Origin: Siderastrea siderea
Taxonomy: Eukaryota > Cnidaria > Anthozoa > Scleractinia > Rhizangiidae
NCBI GenBank assembly: GCA_964030785.1
Contig: OZ034970.1
Coordinates: 33,892,443-33,956,442, forward strand
DNA: 64,000 nt
Direction: 5' to 3'
Numbering within the stretch: position 1 is the stretch's first letter; each line of letters starts with the position of its first letter. Under the pieces are notes generated by a model, which worked only from the letters and a program-made list of their open reading frames with translations, was not told the origin of the DNA and searched no databases. This document shows positions 1-12,164 of the stretch, in pieces. Both the position numbers and the translations under genes were made by a program.

Positions 1-198
1 AGCCATGGTAGTAAGGCGGGGTGGGGGGGTGGGTCTTAATAACGAGTCATGAGCCTAGTTTTCTTCAATTCACAAATCATGCATTTATTTTTGGGTACTT
101 CATGCATTTTCCATGTAGTGCAGAAAACCAGCATCACCGCTTATTTAATTTGTGTGAAATTTAGTTTTCAATAGCATAGTATTAAGACTTTCTATCAG

Positions 199-367
199 GC
201 TTGTGCAAAGTGTGAAAGATGTCCTGGAAAAGCTTAGGTCGGACCAAGAAGACATGCTAAAAGTGAAAGGTCGGTCTTATGCAGCACAATTTGTGTCGCT
301 GGAGAGAAAGAATTTGGACAAGCATCTTAAATGGCCTGAAACAGTGCAACACCTCTTTATTGCATAG
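199..367 (+). CDS. Terminal coding exon of an unrecognised gene (5' part outside window)
   Basis: A pyrimidine-rich acceptor ending in TCAG at 198 is followed by 56 in-frame codons closing with TAG at 365-367. The first base completes a codon from the upstream exon (phase 2). The encoded tail is charged and helical in character: it starts LVQSVKDVLEKLRSDQED, has a KGRSYAAQFVSLERKN stretch, and ends HLKWPETVQHLFIA. Codon use looks real and the frame has no internal stop, but I do not recognise the family and no AATAAA is obvious just downstream. The rest of the gene must lie left of the window, so its function cannot be told from here. Confidence 0.5.
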
Positions 368-2117
368 CATTTGCCAGGAGCCTGGCTCCTGCACTTGTTG
401 AGTTGTATATGTGTTTTGAAGACAAAAGCAGAGTTAACAATTAGTTAGATAATAGAATGCGGTTGACCTTTTTAGCTAACAGATCCTATCATCTGTATAC
501 AAGCATTGGTGTGTTCAGGTTCATTTTTATCATTTTCACTTTTTTAAGGATAAATTGTGACCCTCAATATGACTTTGATGCTAAAGGTGATAGCATGCTC
601 ACAACACACTTGCACAACACGATTAGTGTGTCCTAAGACACGGAATGTGTGAACCGCTAGTCGACTCTTTGTTTTCATGTACACGCTGGGGATTTCTTGC
701 ACAGTTCTGGCCATGCTCAAACTACTTACTCAGTTTTGATGCAACGAAACTGAAATTTCACATTAATATAGAACTCGTCATTCTCCAAAAAGTTACCTTT
801 TCCTTTTTTCAAATTTTAGCATTTTTGGCGGGAAAATGATGTCATTCATTTGGCGCCAAAAATTGTTTTAAGCATTATCGTCTATTCGATGACAGTTTCT
901 GAAAGAACGTATCACGATGATCTCAGAACTGAAAAAATTTCTAACATAAGTCAAACCAATCAAAAGTTATGGTGCTCTGAATTTTTAATTTGTTCTATTT
1001 TTAGTAACAAAATGGCAGGAAATTCAAAATTCAATGTGCTATAACTTTTGATTGGCTCAACATATTTTGGAATTTTTTTCAGTTTTGAGATCCTCGTGAC
1101 ACCTTCTTTCAGAAACTGTCATTGAAAAGTCCATGATACAAAAAACAATTTTTGGCACCAAATGAATGACGTCATTTTCCCGCCAAAAAAGCTTAAATTT
1201 GAAAAAGGAAAAGGTAAGTTTTTAGAGAATGATGAGTTCTATGCTCATGTGAAATTTCAATTTCATTGCATCAAAACTGAGTGTGGCCAGAACTGTGCAA
1301 AAAATCCCGAGTGTGGTACATTTTCAGTGAATTCATGAATCACAGCCACATAATAGGCAGATCATGCAGATCAAGCTGGGCCATTTATTCTTGTCTGAGT
1401 TTGAGCTGTTTTTCACCCATCACAAACTTAGTTTTGCTCAAATCACACATCAGGCATAACCCCTTTGCCACCCTGTTAAACTACTGTGTGTTCTAAGGCA
1501 ATTGTTTATTTGGATTTAAAACAGCCCCAATTTTTTCAACAATCTATCTTATTCAGATGTTTTACTATTCCATTATGCTCTAATAAGCTGTTGAAAGGCA
1601 AAAAAGTGATTTTTCTCCTCTAAGGACTGGTAAAACTAAATAAAATTGACAAAGGAAAAATCAAAAATACATAATTTTTTATTCTTGTATATTTTGTTTG
1701 CCATATGCCACAGTTTTAGATGTTGGTATTGGCTTTTCAAAGCGAAATCTGGATTGCCCAAAATTTCAATTTAACTGTTTTTGAGGATTTTTGTTTATTG
1801 TTGTCATTGAAAGATAGACTTTCATAAAATGTAAACCACACTAAAGTTCAATCCAAGACCAATAACTGGTACAAATTTCACGTCAATCTGACAATGAGAA
1901 GACTGTCTAGGAGCCCATTGTAAAAGTAAGGTGCAATCCCAAAAAGCTGTATTGAAACACCTTAAGACACTGTATGTAGCCAGTTCAAGATACATGTATT
2001 ACACAGATGAGAGATAGTTAAGCAAATCAAAAGGAAACAACTTTGGTTCAAGACACGCAGTAGAGGAATCCACATAGCCAATTTTAAAGAGCTGGAGTCA
2101 ATTGTATGCCAGATTAG
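368..2117. other. Intergenic stretch dominated by a foldback element
   Basis: Apart from the inverted repeat at about 682-1316, this interval shows AT-rich sequence with no splice-supported open frame. The UPF0547 gene on the minus strand may have its last exon here, because its second exon ends in a strong donor at 2151. One weak candidate reads from an acceptor near 1945 on the minus strand and stops within about 14 codons. I could not choose between this and read-through to the stop at 2118. Confidence 0.5.
682..1316. repeat. Foldback element with about 300-bp imperfect inverted arms
   Basis: The left arm (about 682-985) returns as its reverse complement in the right arm (about 1010-1316). 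Paired landmarks include TTTGGCGCCAAAAATTG near 851 against CAATTTTTGGCACCAAA near 1147, CACAGTTCTGGCC against GGCCAGAACTGTG at the outer edges, and TTTTGGCGGGAAAATGA against TCATTTTCCCGCCAAAA. The arms meet around 998. No open frame of note lies inside, so this is a non-autonomous foldback or long-inverted-repeat element. A transcript through it would form a long hairpin. Confidence 0.85.
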
Positions 2118-5100
2118 TTAAGGTGAAATGGTAGATTTTCCAAGAACATACCTTATCTGTGATTCTGTGGGCTTCACTTCAGCAACACTGTCACCTACAT
2201 CCCCAGCAACAGTGGAATCTACGCTTGGTTGAATTTCCATAACAGCTGAGCCTTCATCAACAGATTTGGGTCTTATTTTCCTGTACTTTGCTTGACTAGA
2301 CATATCGTCCTCCACTATAACATGCTTAGTTTTAAATCTTATCAGACTCGATGCACTGGTGCTAGGCTGAGTATTTCCACTAACAGGGTCTAACACAGTC
2401 CTTATTTTCTTTCCATTCTGCTGTGCAAGATGTCCCAAGAACAGTGCCACAGAATTGGCATCGTAAGCATTCTCTGGACTTCTCACAGTCCCAGCTGGTA
2501 CAAGTGTATTATCTTGTCCCTGTTCAGTCTCAACATCTCCACCCTGCTCTTCTTGCTGATCAGGGTCTTGAATCTCCGTACCTGCTTTGTCAGCTTGTAC
2601 TTCAGTCTCCGGAGCTATGTACACACTGCTGTTTTGGTTTTGTACTAAAAGAGTGTGGATTAAATCCTGCAAGCTTGTGTGGTAACTCCTTTTCCCTGCT
2701 GCCATGTCACTACTATTTTGCTGGGATGTTTCTGCTTCTAAACCTTCAATGGCATTGATACTCGATTGGGTGTCCTGTTCATAACTTTCAGTCACAGTAG
2801 CTTCAGAAACTTCTTCCACTTTGTTGGCAGCATCCTCTCCAGTTGACGACACTTCCGCAGTGTTAGAAGTTGACACTTCTGTTTCATTTTCAATCTGGAC
2901 ACCTATTTCCAAATCAACAATGCGCTGACCAGCCTTTCCTGAATCTTTACTTTGGACTTTTCTTGAACGACTTCTTTTCTGTTTGCCAAAGGAACAATAC
3001 TTGCACTGCTTTGAACGGTAACCAATCTTCTTTGTACAGAGGGGACATGTCTTGACTCCTCTTCTTGTAGCATTTATACCCAGTAATCTGAAAAAAAGGA
3101 AGACAAAGTGTTGAGTGTAACAAAACAAACTTTATCTTGATCACAGAGGAACACATGAGCAATGGCCACACATACTGTAGCATTATCCAGACTGGGGCAC
3201 GGCCCTTGAATAAATCAACTGGAAACCAATAATAATAATACTAATAATACTACTACTACTACTACTACTAATAATAATAATAATGATAATACATGTACAT
3301 TATATAATATTGAAAACGTCACATAAAGCTAGAAATAAGGTAAAAGTACGGTAAAAGTTGCACTTTGGGCCACAAATGGTCGCAAATAGACCATATGGCC
3401 AAAGGTTAATCCAGTTTCTAAAGCTCCTACGAATATTACTACTCCCCCACCCCTCCCTTCACTGGAAAAGATGCTAGTCCATTCCAGGTTTACCCTATGC
3501 ATTTTTTAGTGGTACCCATTAAAGCCCTTAAGTGGGGGTGCAGTGGTGTAGTGGTTAGTGCGTTAGAATTCAGATCCAAAGGTCGGTGGTTTGACGCCCA
3601 GTCCCTACCATCATGTTGATTCCTTAGACAAGATACTTTATCCCACATTGTCTCTCTCCACCCAGGTGTACAAAATGGGTACTGGCGACATACTGCTAGG
3701 GGTAACTCTCCGGTGGACCATCATCCCATCCAGGAGGGAGTAGCAATACTCTCAGTTGCTTCATGCTATAGATAGTGGGTTAAGCTCCGGCAGTGTGGGC
3801 CTTCTTGGCTCGTGTGCAACTTAACCTTACCTAGCTGTTAAAATGCTGGGTAGCAAAAGACAACGTGGAATAAAGTTTCTGGTCTGAAGAAACAACATGA
3901 CACTGCAGACACCAACTTACAATGCTGGACAAAAGTGCTTGGGACACAGCTTAGAATTTAAGACACCAAGAAAGAAATTCTACTTTTTGCTCAAAGGAAA
4001 AGAATGACCTTTAAGTGCATTTCAACAAGTCCCCTGCCCCCTCCCCCTTCATAACAATGTTGACATGTGAGAAATATTCTGGACTCATGGGCTCAACATC
4101 ATAAGTGGGGGGAGGAAGTGGGGGAAATGGGGAGGGTGGGGAGGGTGGGGGATGAGAAGGGAAAGGACTAAGAAGATTGGAATCTATCCCAAGACTTTTG
4201 ACCACCACTGTAGCATTGGAACACCAAACCTCCAATCTTCCAATCAAAAGACTGAGTCACTAACCCCTACACCACCATGCGTTCACTTGAAATTAATAAA
4301 GATCAATCCATGTGAGTGGCCACTCTCACAAGTGACTGTTGTTTATCAAACCCTGTTTAAATAAGTTCAGAGGTAAAAAAAGGTAAGTGAAGTCAGCAAG
4401 AGCCAGAGGAGGACCACACAGCCAGAAGTTATCCCTGGTTTCCCTGTGGCATGAAGCAACTGTGAGTATTGCTACTCCCTGTCGGATGGGATGCTAATCC
4501 ATCATAAGGTTACTCCCACCAGCATGTCACCAGTACCCATTCACACACCTGGGGCCCGTTTCTCGAAAGTCCCGGTAACTTTTCGGGCCCGAAGCTATAT
4601 TTCAAAATTAAAATCTATAGAAATTTGGCGTAGTTTTTAGCCCACATATTAGCCTGACTTCTTTTATCAACTTAGAATTTTATTGATCAGCTTTCAAAAC
4701 CAACAAAATTTGAGTCTTTAATGCAAACATCGCGCACATAAAATAGCTTTCCAGGCCCGAAAAGTTATCAGGACTTTCGAGAAACGGGCCCCTGGGTGGA
4801 GAGAGACAATGTGTAGTAAAGTTTCTAGTCTCGGGAGATGACACGATGGTAGGGATCAGGCCTCAAAACACTGACTTTCAGATCTGAAAGTCCAACACTA
4901 CACCACCAGTCTGATAAAGACTTCAAGTGGTTTTCACAGGTGGACAAAAATCTTTTAATTAAACACCTTTTACAACAGCCCCAATTTTTCCGTCTTGGGG
5001 TCCTGGAGCCCTGCATTTCTCAACCCAGAGCCCTGGGAACCCTAACTCCTTAAGGACTACAAACTGTATGCTATCAGTAGAAATTTTCTTAGCTCAGGTT

Positions 5101-5657
5101 TTCCTTTTGCATGGGAAATATTCAATTTTGCAGTTTTCCATATTGAGAATTTTAGAAAATATAATACCTCAAATCTGCACTCTTACAAGTTAAAAAAGCT
5201 TCATCTACCTTCCAGATGAGTTTGCCTCGCCATCAGCTTCACCCAGCTTTTCACCTTCAGCCTCAGAATTTGCAGGTTTAGGTTCGATTTTCCGCAGTCC
5301 TTGTGCCTGCACATTGCTGAACAAAATAGTGCTGCCAACAACAGCTGCACCAGAACCCGCCAGAAGCTTGGTCAAAACTTCGCTTCCAGTCGAAGAAGCA
5401 GCGTTGTTGGTGGTCAATAATTTAACAATGACATGCTCCTCTCCGCCTCCAATAATTGCGCTCTCTAGGATCGGAGCCGGAGTGGAGTCTTGTTCTGTTG
5501 TTTGTTCGCTCCACATTGTGTCATTTGTATCAGCTGTCTGCCGTAGTTCTCCACATGTAAACAACGTATTTTGACCACTTCTTTCTCGCTTTTTGAAAAA
5601 CTTCTCAGCCAAAAGCCGCTCACTATCGACGTAAAATGTCTTCTTGTCGCCTAACAA
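2118..5657 (-). CDS. UPF0547-type zinc-ribbon protein, two visible coding exons
   Basis: Coding exon 1 is 5657-5209 and exon 2 starts at 3087 after a TTTTTTTCAG acceptor; the join rebuilds an Arg codon (phase 2). Exon 2 either reads to the stop at 2118 or leaves at the strong donor AAG|GTATGT (2152/2151). Residues 160-182 hold a C-x2-C-x10-C-x2-C zinc ribbon (CPLC...CKYC) followed by a basic tract (KQKRSRSRK), which resembles the UPF0547 family. The rest is Ser/Thr/Glu-rich and probably disordered. Exon 1 encodes an Ala/Gly/Val-rich segment. Human UPF0547 proteins are shorter, and function is not established; the basic tract suggests nuclear placement (inference). The 2.1-kb intron contains two SINEs and a nested element. 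The AAGATGGCGGA promoter motif lies 79 bp upstream of the ATG. Confidence 0.75.
3230..3290. repeat. ACT/AAT trinucleotide microsatellite
   Basis: Runs of AAT, ACT and AAT triplets in succession, inside the intron of the UPF0547 gene. The AAT-to-ACT switching recalls the triplet cores of the 16-17 kb palindrome. Confidence 0.9.
3534..3835 (+). mobile_element. tRNA-derived SINE copy
   Basis: The 5' head resembles a Pol III A box (GTAGTGGTTAGTGCG) and a B box (GGTGGTTTGACGCC). It is followed by a body with the landmarks CATTGTCTCTCTCCACCCAG, ATGGGTACTGGCGACAT and GGAGTAGCAATACTCTCAG. The same body recurs in reverse at 4380-4910 and in part near 52.2 kb, which defines a dispersed family. Confidence 0.75.
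4380..4910 (-). mobile_element. Second SINE copy, reversed and split by a 238-bp insertion
   Basis: The reverse complement matches the SINE at 3534-3835: tRNA-like head near 4900, then the TTGTCTCTCTCCACCC landmark near 4800-4815, then GGGTACTGGTGACATG and GGAGTAGCAATACTC near 4470-4535. Continuity is broken exactly at 4553-4790 by an inverted-repeat element. Confidence 0.8.
4553..4790. mobile_element. Small inverted-repeat element (MITE) nested in the SINE
   Basis: Terminal inverted repeats GGCCCGTTTCTCGAAAGTCC and its complement end the element at both sides, with a second pair of TTTTCGGGCC-type inner repeats. A 5-bp direct repeat CCTGG (4548-4552 and 4791-4795) flanks it. Removing the element and one CCTGG restores the SINE reading ACACCTGGGTGGAGAG. 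Related degenerate ends occur at about 30588-30640 and 31275-31325. Confidence 0.85.
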
Positions 5658-5735
5658 CGGACAAGAAGAAATTTTCCTCGGACAAATGACGATTTAAAGG
5701 CAAGAAACGGGCGCCCACTGACACAAAGAATCCTA

Positions 5736-5746
5736 AAGATGGCGGA
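5736..5746 (+). promoter_or_regulatory. YY1-like promoter motif AAGATGGCGGA
   Basis: Lies 79 bp upstream of the UPF0547-gene ATG (5657), on the opposite strand. The same 11-mer occurs at the two bidirectional promoters at 46041 and 57293. Confidence 0.6.
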
Positions 5747-6917
5747 TCAGAATTTCGTCACATGCCAGCGATGCCTGCCGCTGATATGTTGAACACGTGA
5801 CCAGACTAACAGGGTCACCAGGAAAACTGACATTGTAGGTCCAAAATGTGTACGTGTTTCTAGACAACCAACACGTAACACGTCGCTTACAACATAATAA
5901 CTATTTCGATTATTTCCCCAACAACAAACGAATAATCAGACATTTTTCATCCATTGTAGGATGCAGTTCTCTACCATATGAGTAGAGTAACTACCCTAAC
6001 CAGAAACTCATAAGGACTTGTTCAACTCCTTATGAGTTTCTGCCCTTGCCTACTTTTGTTTCAGGCCTACCGGACTGTGTTGAACCGTGTTGTTTTAGCA
6101 AACAAGTCTTTCTAATGGCGATGTTTGGGGTTTTTGAAATGATTTAATCGGTATAAAGGTAAAAACATGTTGTCCTTTGTTATTCTTTGTATGTTATCCT
6201 GCGTTTGCTTTGCTGGTGTGAGGATTGCGAGATCGGCTTTACAAACTTGTGTAGGCCTTGTAACAAGCGCACTCTCCCTTGATTATAACCTCCAAACGAC
6301 TGTGGGTACTCCAAAAGCTGGAAAATCGTGCTCCCAGGGGCTTTTCCTCTCCAAGCTATGACACTAGTGCTAAATATCTCTTTGAAGTACTTGGCTGAAA
6401 AAATCTTGACTTTCAATATCAGATTGCCCAAGCTGTTATATATGATGTTATCGCCTAAGTTTAAGCACTTAAACATTTTCATCTGAAAGAGATTTTATTC
6501 GATCCATAAATGTTCTCATGGTCGTTGTTCATTGCGTAACAAATGTTCGAGAATTTCTGGACGAATTTTGAAATAAGAGAAAAGGAGGGATATTAAGAAA
6601 TTATAGGGCACAGAGAAGATTGAGGATTTGAAGGTAATTGCATTAAATTTGAGGTTAATAATTAACTACACGGATACCGGACAGTCCCCTACCAACCCAA
6701 GGTACCCAAGTGCCCGTTAACGGACTTCTGGTCTCGTGTATCGCCTTGTTTCCATTTTTTATTCCTTTAATAAATCCCTCTCTTTTTCACAAATTAAATT
6801 AAACTGATCCGACAAGAAAGGCCCCTTAAGATGTACCGAAGTTCAACTTGCTATTCCTCTCCTCTTAGAGTCCTCTTACACTCCTTTCTTTCAAAACATG
6901 CATCTTTAGCTGTCAGG

Positions 6918-7710
6918 CCCATAGCAGGGGGAGGGGCAGGGGGGACTCGAGTGCCCCCCCCCCCCCAGAATTTTTGGAAGTTACTGAAAAACCTTACAAT
7001 TAATGTGCCAAAAAATATATCATTAAAACAAATTAATTTGTAACAATCAGTCTTGAATGGTGATGCTAAAAGTGCCTTTTACAATTTCACGGTCTTTAAC
7101 AGGGTTCGACATCTGTTGAGTCACTTACCACCAGGCAAGTGGGCTTCAAAAATCTACTAGCCCACCGCACATTTTAGTCGCCCAGGTTCCTTACCAATGT
7201 CTTTCTTCACCCATATCACTTTGACCTTGACAGTATAGCTTAAGACTGTGAAGGACCTTAATACCTTTAATAGCTAAGCGACTTCTGTGTATTTGCTGCA
7301 AGCTTTAAGCCCATTGTTGTAAAACAAGAGTAAGGAACAAAACTATATTTACCTCACCAATCGAGTGACAAATAAACATTACGTAAACGTTTAAGAGAGT
7401 TTGGTAAAACAGGTCCGAAATTCGTAGCTTAGCTGTCGAAATGTTTGAATTTTAACAATCCTTGTAACTTTAAGGATACTTATTTGCTATAAATCTGGTG
7501 GATGTTGTCACCAACTTTGTCAGCGAAAAAGCAAACAGGAAGCAGCTTTTTGGCAAATTTTCAACGAACGATGTTCCCATAAAGGTGTCCTTTTTGACGA
7601 AATCGACACAAACTGTGGTATCTCTCTGCGTCTGTCTTTTGACGGGGGGGAGGCTTTGACTAGGCCAAAGCCCCCCCCCCCCCCAGTTACTTCAGCCTTG
7701 CTACTGGCCT
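6918..7710. mobile_element. Degenerate element bounded by poly-C tracts
   Basis: The left end (AGGCCCATAGCAGGGGG, then a C13 run at 6955-6967) and the right end (a C-rich run near 7671-7684, then TTGCTACTGGCCTGG) look like diverged inverted termini around a non-coding interior. Boundaries are approximate. Confidence 0.4.
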
Positions 7711-8377
7711 GGCTGTAGTGGTGTGGTACTCCTGATGACGTCCAAGATAGCGCAGCCTCGTTCCAAATTTAAAAAAGGGAAAAAGTCCTGGGAACGAGGT
7801 TGAAGATAGCGTACACTCAGCTTACGGTTGCGGCTGGGTTTTCATTTTGAGAACCACTCTTAGGCTGCATAACAGGCTTCGAAAGGGGTGGGAGGAAGAG
7901 GAAGATCGATAGCGCTAGACGCAAGCATAGGACTCGAGTGAAGAGAAGTTACTTGTACCCAGCCTGATAACCAAGGCATTTCCCTTACAGAAAATGCTTG
8001 CTCCCCTTCTACTGCACTCTTCATAACACATTTGAACCTTCCGTAAACAGAAGGAATAAGTTCCTGTTTATGGGATATATCTTTTTGTTTCCCTATATTC
8101 TGCGTGGAAGGCGCTAAATAAAGGGGAGATTAAGGACGAGCGAGCGCTGAACACGTGCTCTGACGAGCTCCACGCCCGCGACTCACGCTTCGCGCCCGCG
8201 ATTCTCTGTTTTCTAGCTTCCTTTTGGGCACCTGTCACGCATATATATGTGTGTTACTATCTAAGTTATCTAAGAATACTAGGATTATTATCTAAGAATT
8301 ACTAGAAACGGACCGCTGAAAATTTCGTCTTGCGGGTATCGCTCTAATTTAGTTCTTTGATTCCCTTTATTTCCTTA

Positions 8378-8431
8378 TTCTCTCTCTCCCTCTCTCTCTC
8401 TTTCTCTCTCTCTCACTCTCTCTCTCTCTTA
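8378..8431. repeat. TC-rich dinucleotide microsatellite
   Basis: An interrupted TC/CT run of about 50 bp followed by a short CA run, in non-coding DNA. Confidence 0.9.
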
Positions 8432-8974
8432 CACACACATTGTGCAGTGCCACTGTCATAAATATGCGCATTATACCCTAAGATGTCACTAGATAGCTAA
8501 AATTGTAGACAGTTTGCAAACTAAAAGTGCATTTTCCCTTAAAGGTACGGGCAAGTGGACCTGGCAAAGTACCCCTGAAACAGGATCAACTTTATGACGT
8601 GCGATTTTTTGCCAGTTTCGGAACACTTAAGCCACTAACTGACTTCGAAGAGTTCGTGATTCTTTTCCCTAGTAGTCTACAATGCACTTATGTGGTGGAT
8701 AGCAAGGGGGTATTAAATCCAGGGGGGTTACTTAACTATTTAAATTAAAGGACCTTTCAAATACCTAAATGACAGATTTCCGACCCTTTCATATACTTCA
8801 GCTCGCGAAATCCCTACCCTTTTATATACCTGAAGCCTTAGAAAGGTACCCCTTTCCGGCGGAGCCTCCCTGTATAAGTAGTACACCCCCCGCGGGCGTT
8901 AAATAAGCCAAATCATTGTCAGGGTGGTGGGGTAGTCCCTAGTGTTGTGGTCTGCCCTGGGTAGGTGGAGTGAG

Positions 8975-9425
8975 TCCTGGGGGGTACTCCCTACACTGGG
9001 CTACATGGGGAGGCTCCACAAGAAAGGGGCGCCTTTTTGTACGGTGGTCCATGCAAAGTGACTTGGTTGCCTTTTCGGCGCTTGCAGTATACAATAGGGT
9101 AGGGAAATCTTTTGTTTAATATGTTAGAGGGTCGCCGAAATACACCTTATACTGACAAAAATAGCATCTAAGTCTAAGTACTAAAAATCAGTTTGCAAAA
9201 TACTGGCAGTAATTGAAACGCAAAAATGCGAAAGTTTTGGAGCCTTTGAGCGAGTAAAATCCAGCGATGATAGTGTTTGGCTTATTATTGAACTATTAAA
9301 GACGTGCAATTTTTCTTCTAGGACTACAAAAGGGAAACCATTTCGATTAGTATAGTATAATTAGGTAAGGGTTTGAACCTAGGGGCGGAGCCTCCCGTAT
9401 GAAACTTTAATGAGTTCGCCCTCCC
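8975..9425. mobile_element. Inverted-repeat element, GGGGTACTCCC family, copy 1
   Basis: Shares long collinear similarity with 18245-18675: both contain CAATAGGGTAGGGAAAT, then a GTTAnAGGGTCGCCGAAAT segment, then a GAGCnnnTAAAATCC segment, then GGTAAGGGTT near the right end. The ends carry G/C-rich inverted tracts. No coding capacity. Confidence 0.7.
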
Positions 9426-11319
9426 CCGCGGGGAGTAAGTAAACTAGTACACCATGGTGTACACTGCTATTTGCCCCTTGACATCTTAACGTATCAGAGC
9501 GCTTTCGGTATTTTTGCACTGAAAAAATTAGGAGAAGAAAGCGAGTATAGAGTCAAACACGCGAAGTTCCTGAGGAGCCGCAACTTTCGGTCAGCAGCTC
9601 CTGTACTTTCGGGATGGCCGTTACTGTTGAACTGCTAAAGATGCGTGAAATGACAGACAAGAAACTCACTTAAGTACCCAGTGTCACAAAAGAGTTTCCC
9701 ATTGATTCTACAAAGTATTAAAAAGTACTTAGGCAACTTTCTTAAATTAATACCTTTATTGAAGCACAAAAAACTTCAAACAATGCTTTAGAACACATAA
9801 GAAAATTTCACCAAAAAAAGAAAGCCTGAAAAAAAAACCTAAACAGCACTTCAATACTCTAATACCTAGGCAAAATACTCAACGAGAAAGTTTAACAATA
9901 TATACAGAACGGCGTATACATATATCACGTATACAATACTCTTGTCTCTGATCCGCCCCTTTCGAAGGGCCTTACAGTTGAGAGGAGGTATCTTTTGGGA
10001 AACGCAGTCGAATCTCCCGAAAGCAGACGCCCTCGGGAAGTAGAAAAGGTGTCTCCAAATATGCCAAGGAATGTGTTCAATTCAGAGTTCCGGTTCAGGT
10101 GATAGGTCCATGGTTAAACATCGATCACGATTGATCTAGGACAGTCAACCAAGCACTAAGCGTTGTCATAGCTACAGATGATTATGGTAACCTAATCTTA
10201 CAAGTGGATGTTAATGTAAATTTTTGCTGCTAGGTCAACTATAAACGCAAACATATAGAACTGAAATGCATGGTCAACTGAAAAACATGGCAACAGAAAA
10301 ACTTGCAATGTTGTCTTTTGCTCAAGTACTTTGGAAAAAGAAAGTAAAAAGAGTGTGTTTTTGAATGTGGACGAGTTTAGCAAGCATGCTAGAATTGAAA
10401 CCACGCGAGCACACGCCACGAGGGCGAAGAAAGGCAAAAACAAAAGCTTTCATTGGTCCCCTACCTCTTCCACTTTCTCGCTCCCCTACCCATTCCCCGT
10501 TTAGGCCTGCTACACGGGCTATCTACCGTCCTGCGTGTGTTCCAGTATACCTAACTACACTTCGTGAACTAACAGAACAACACCTTTTAGTTAGAATACC
10601 TAGCAGTCTCTCTTTTCTTCATAGCGCAGGTGATTACCCCCCTTGCCATGTACTCCCCTTCCGGGGGGTTGGTAATCGCCCGCTTTTATACGCAATGTGG
10701 GTTTGTGGAGCCCTACTTGGCCCCCTCACACGCCCTTAGTGGTACCTGTATCGCGTTTGATCATCTCTGGATTACCCCCAGCAGGTTCTCATTTATCCAA
10801 AGAGAGACAATATGGAGTAGGTCTCTCGTTTGAGGAAACAACATGGCGGCAAAATGCAGAGAATAAGCTTTGAACCAATGAGTCTCCGGACTTCCCGTCG
10901 AAAGTTCATTGCACCTGGATCGCACTAGCCAGTACGTACTCCGCTGCTCCACCACTATAATGTTCCCCCCCAAAATTTGGGTGGGGGTGTGCGACGCACT
11001 TCTTGAAACCCTCACCCTTTTCAGGCCAAAATACGTGATTTTACCTATCCTGTTTCAGACCAGACCCAAAATGCGATAGCCTGATTCAGAGCTACCCAGG
11101 AACCACTTCGGTATGCGTCACTGTATCTGAGAAGAACTTCAAATTTCCGATGTTAATCAAAACGGTCTTCTGCTCAAGCTAGAAATAACAGGAGAAAAGC
11201 ATCTTTGACATTCTACCTTTGAACAGGCAATGTTGCCAGTTTGTGCTGGTTTGCTTTCAAACTAAAGGAATTTAGAGATTCTCGGCAGTGGGATGATATG
11301 TCCCCTGATGTGGGCCTCT

Positions 11320-11640
11320 TGATAGCTCAGGGGGACTCCCAGATGAAAAGGACAGGGATGTTTGTCGGAAAAATTAGAATGAAACCCCTAAAGGAGACCA
11401 ATCTGGGCGTGGCTCAGGCTTTATTTGACCCCTTCAGGAGTCCTTGCTAAGCAAGACAACCAAATAAGACCTGAAGTGATTTTAATTGCGCTAAAGATGC
11501 TGACATCGAAAGCTGTCTTTTGTGATTTAAAAGCATTGTCATGAAATCTTTAGATTTTTGTTCAGGGTCTACCCTTAGCGATGCGTGTATGGGCAGGGTA
11601 ATGGCTCTTGGTATGGGTAAAAATATTGTTGGCTTAATGG
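11320..11640. mobile_element. Decayed copy of the 25.2-kb MITE family
   Basis: GGGGGACTCCCAGATGAAAAGGAC at the left, GGAGACCAATCTGGGCGTGG near 11394, and CCTTAGCGATGCGTGTATGGG near 11573 correspond to segments of the element at 25192-25612, partly reverse-complemented. The right end is eroded. Confidence 0.6.
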
Positions 11641-11825
11641 CCGCCAAAACTGCAACAGTTCCTGGTCAATCGCTAACAAGGGTGATACTTATTACGTAAT
11701 GAACAATTAAGAACACCACGTGACCAGCCAATGCCAGGGCCTTTTTCCCACCTCCCCAAATTTAAAAAAGGGAAAAAGTCCTGGGAACGAGGTTGCAGGC
11801 AGTTGGCCAACTGTATGCTTTTGTT

Positions 11826-11995
11826 TTTGTTCTCTTCTCTTCTCTTCTCTTCTCTTTTCTTCTCTTCTCTTCTCTTCCACTTCTCTTCTCTTCTCTTCTC
11901 TTCTCTTCTCTTCTCTTCTCTTCTCTTCTCTTCTCTTCTCTTCTCTTCTCTTCTCTTCTCTTCTCTTCTCTTCTCTTCTCTTCTCTTCTCTTCTT
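11826..11995. repeat. (TTCTC)n pentanucleotide array, left
   Basis: About 165 bp of near-perfect TTCTC repeats on the + strand, with one interruption near 11878. Polypyrimidine on one strand, with mirror symmetry. It ends abruptly at the left terminus of the proposed 5.9-kb element. The open frames over it are artefacts of the repeat. Confidence 0.95.
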
Positions 11996-12164
11996 ATACG
12001 TTTCCCAAAATTTTTACTTTCAAATTTGAACATGTTCTAGCATGATTTTATCAATCAAATTTTGGCTGTTGTATCTGTTCAATATAGAGAGTCATAAGAT
12101 GCTTTGGCATATTTTATGCATCCTTTACGTGGTTTTTTAACTTACTTTTATTTTTTAGCACTGT

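Larger units (their letters stand above)
5747..11698. other. Repeat-rich gene desert
   Basis: I see no splice-supported gene. Identifiable contents are a degenerate element between poly-C tracts (about 6918-7710), a TC microsatellite at 8378-8431, an inverted-repeat element at about 8975-9425, a SINE-like fragment near 10720-10860, and a decayed copy of the hAT-like MITE at about 11320-11640. Two short open frames near 6167-6482 (one with a signal-peptide-like start) overlap on opposite strands and lack supporting context. Confidence 0.6.

Noticed and set aside
6167..6361. 64-codon frame with a signal-peptide-like start
   Set aside because: No splice, promoter or polyadenylation context, and a longer frame overlaps on the other strand; no basis for choosing either.
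11707..12045. Open frames on both strands rich in Leu-Phe-Ser or Arg-Glu-Lys
   Set aside because: They are translations of the TTCTC pentamer array; all frames stay open because the repeat lacks stop codons.
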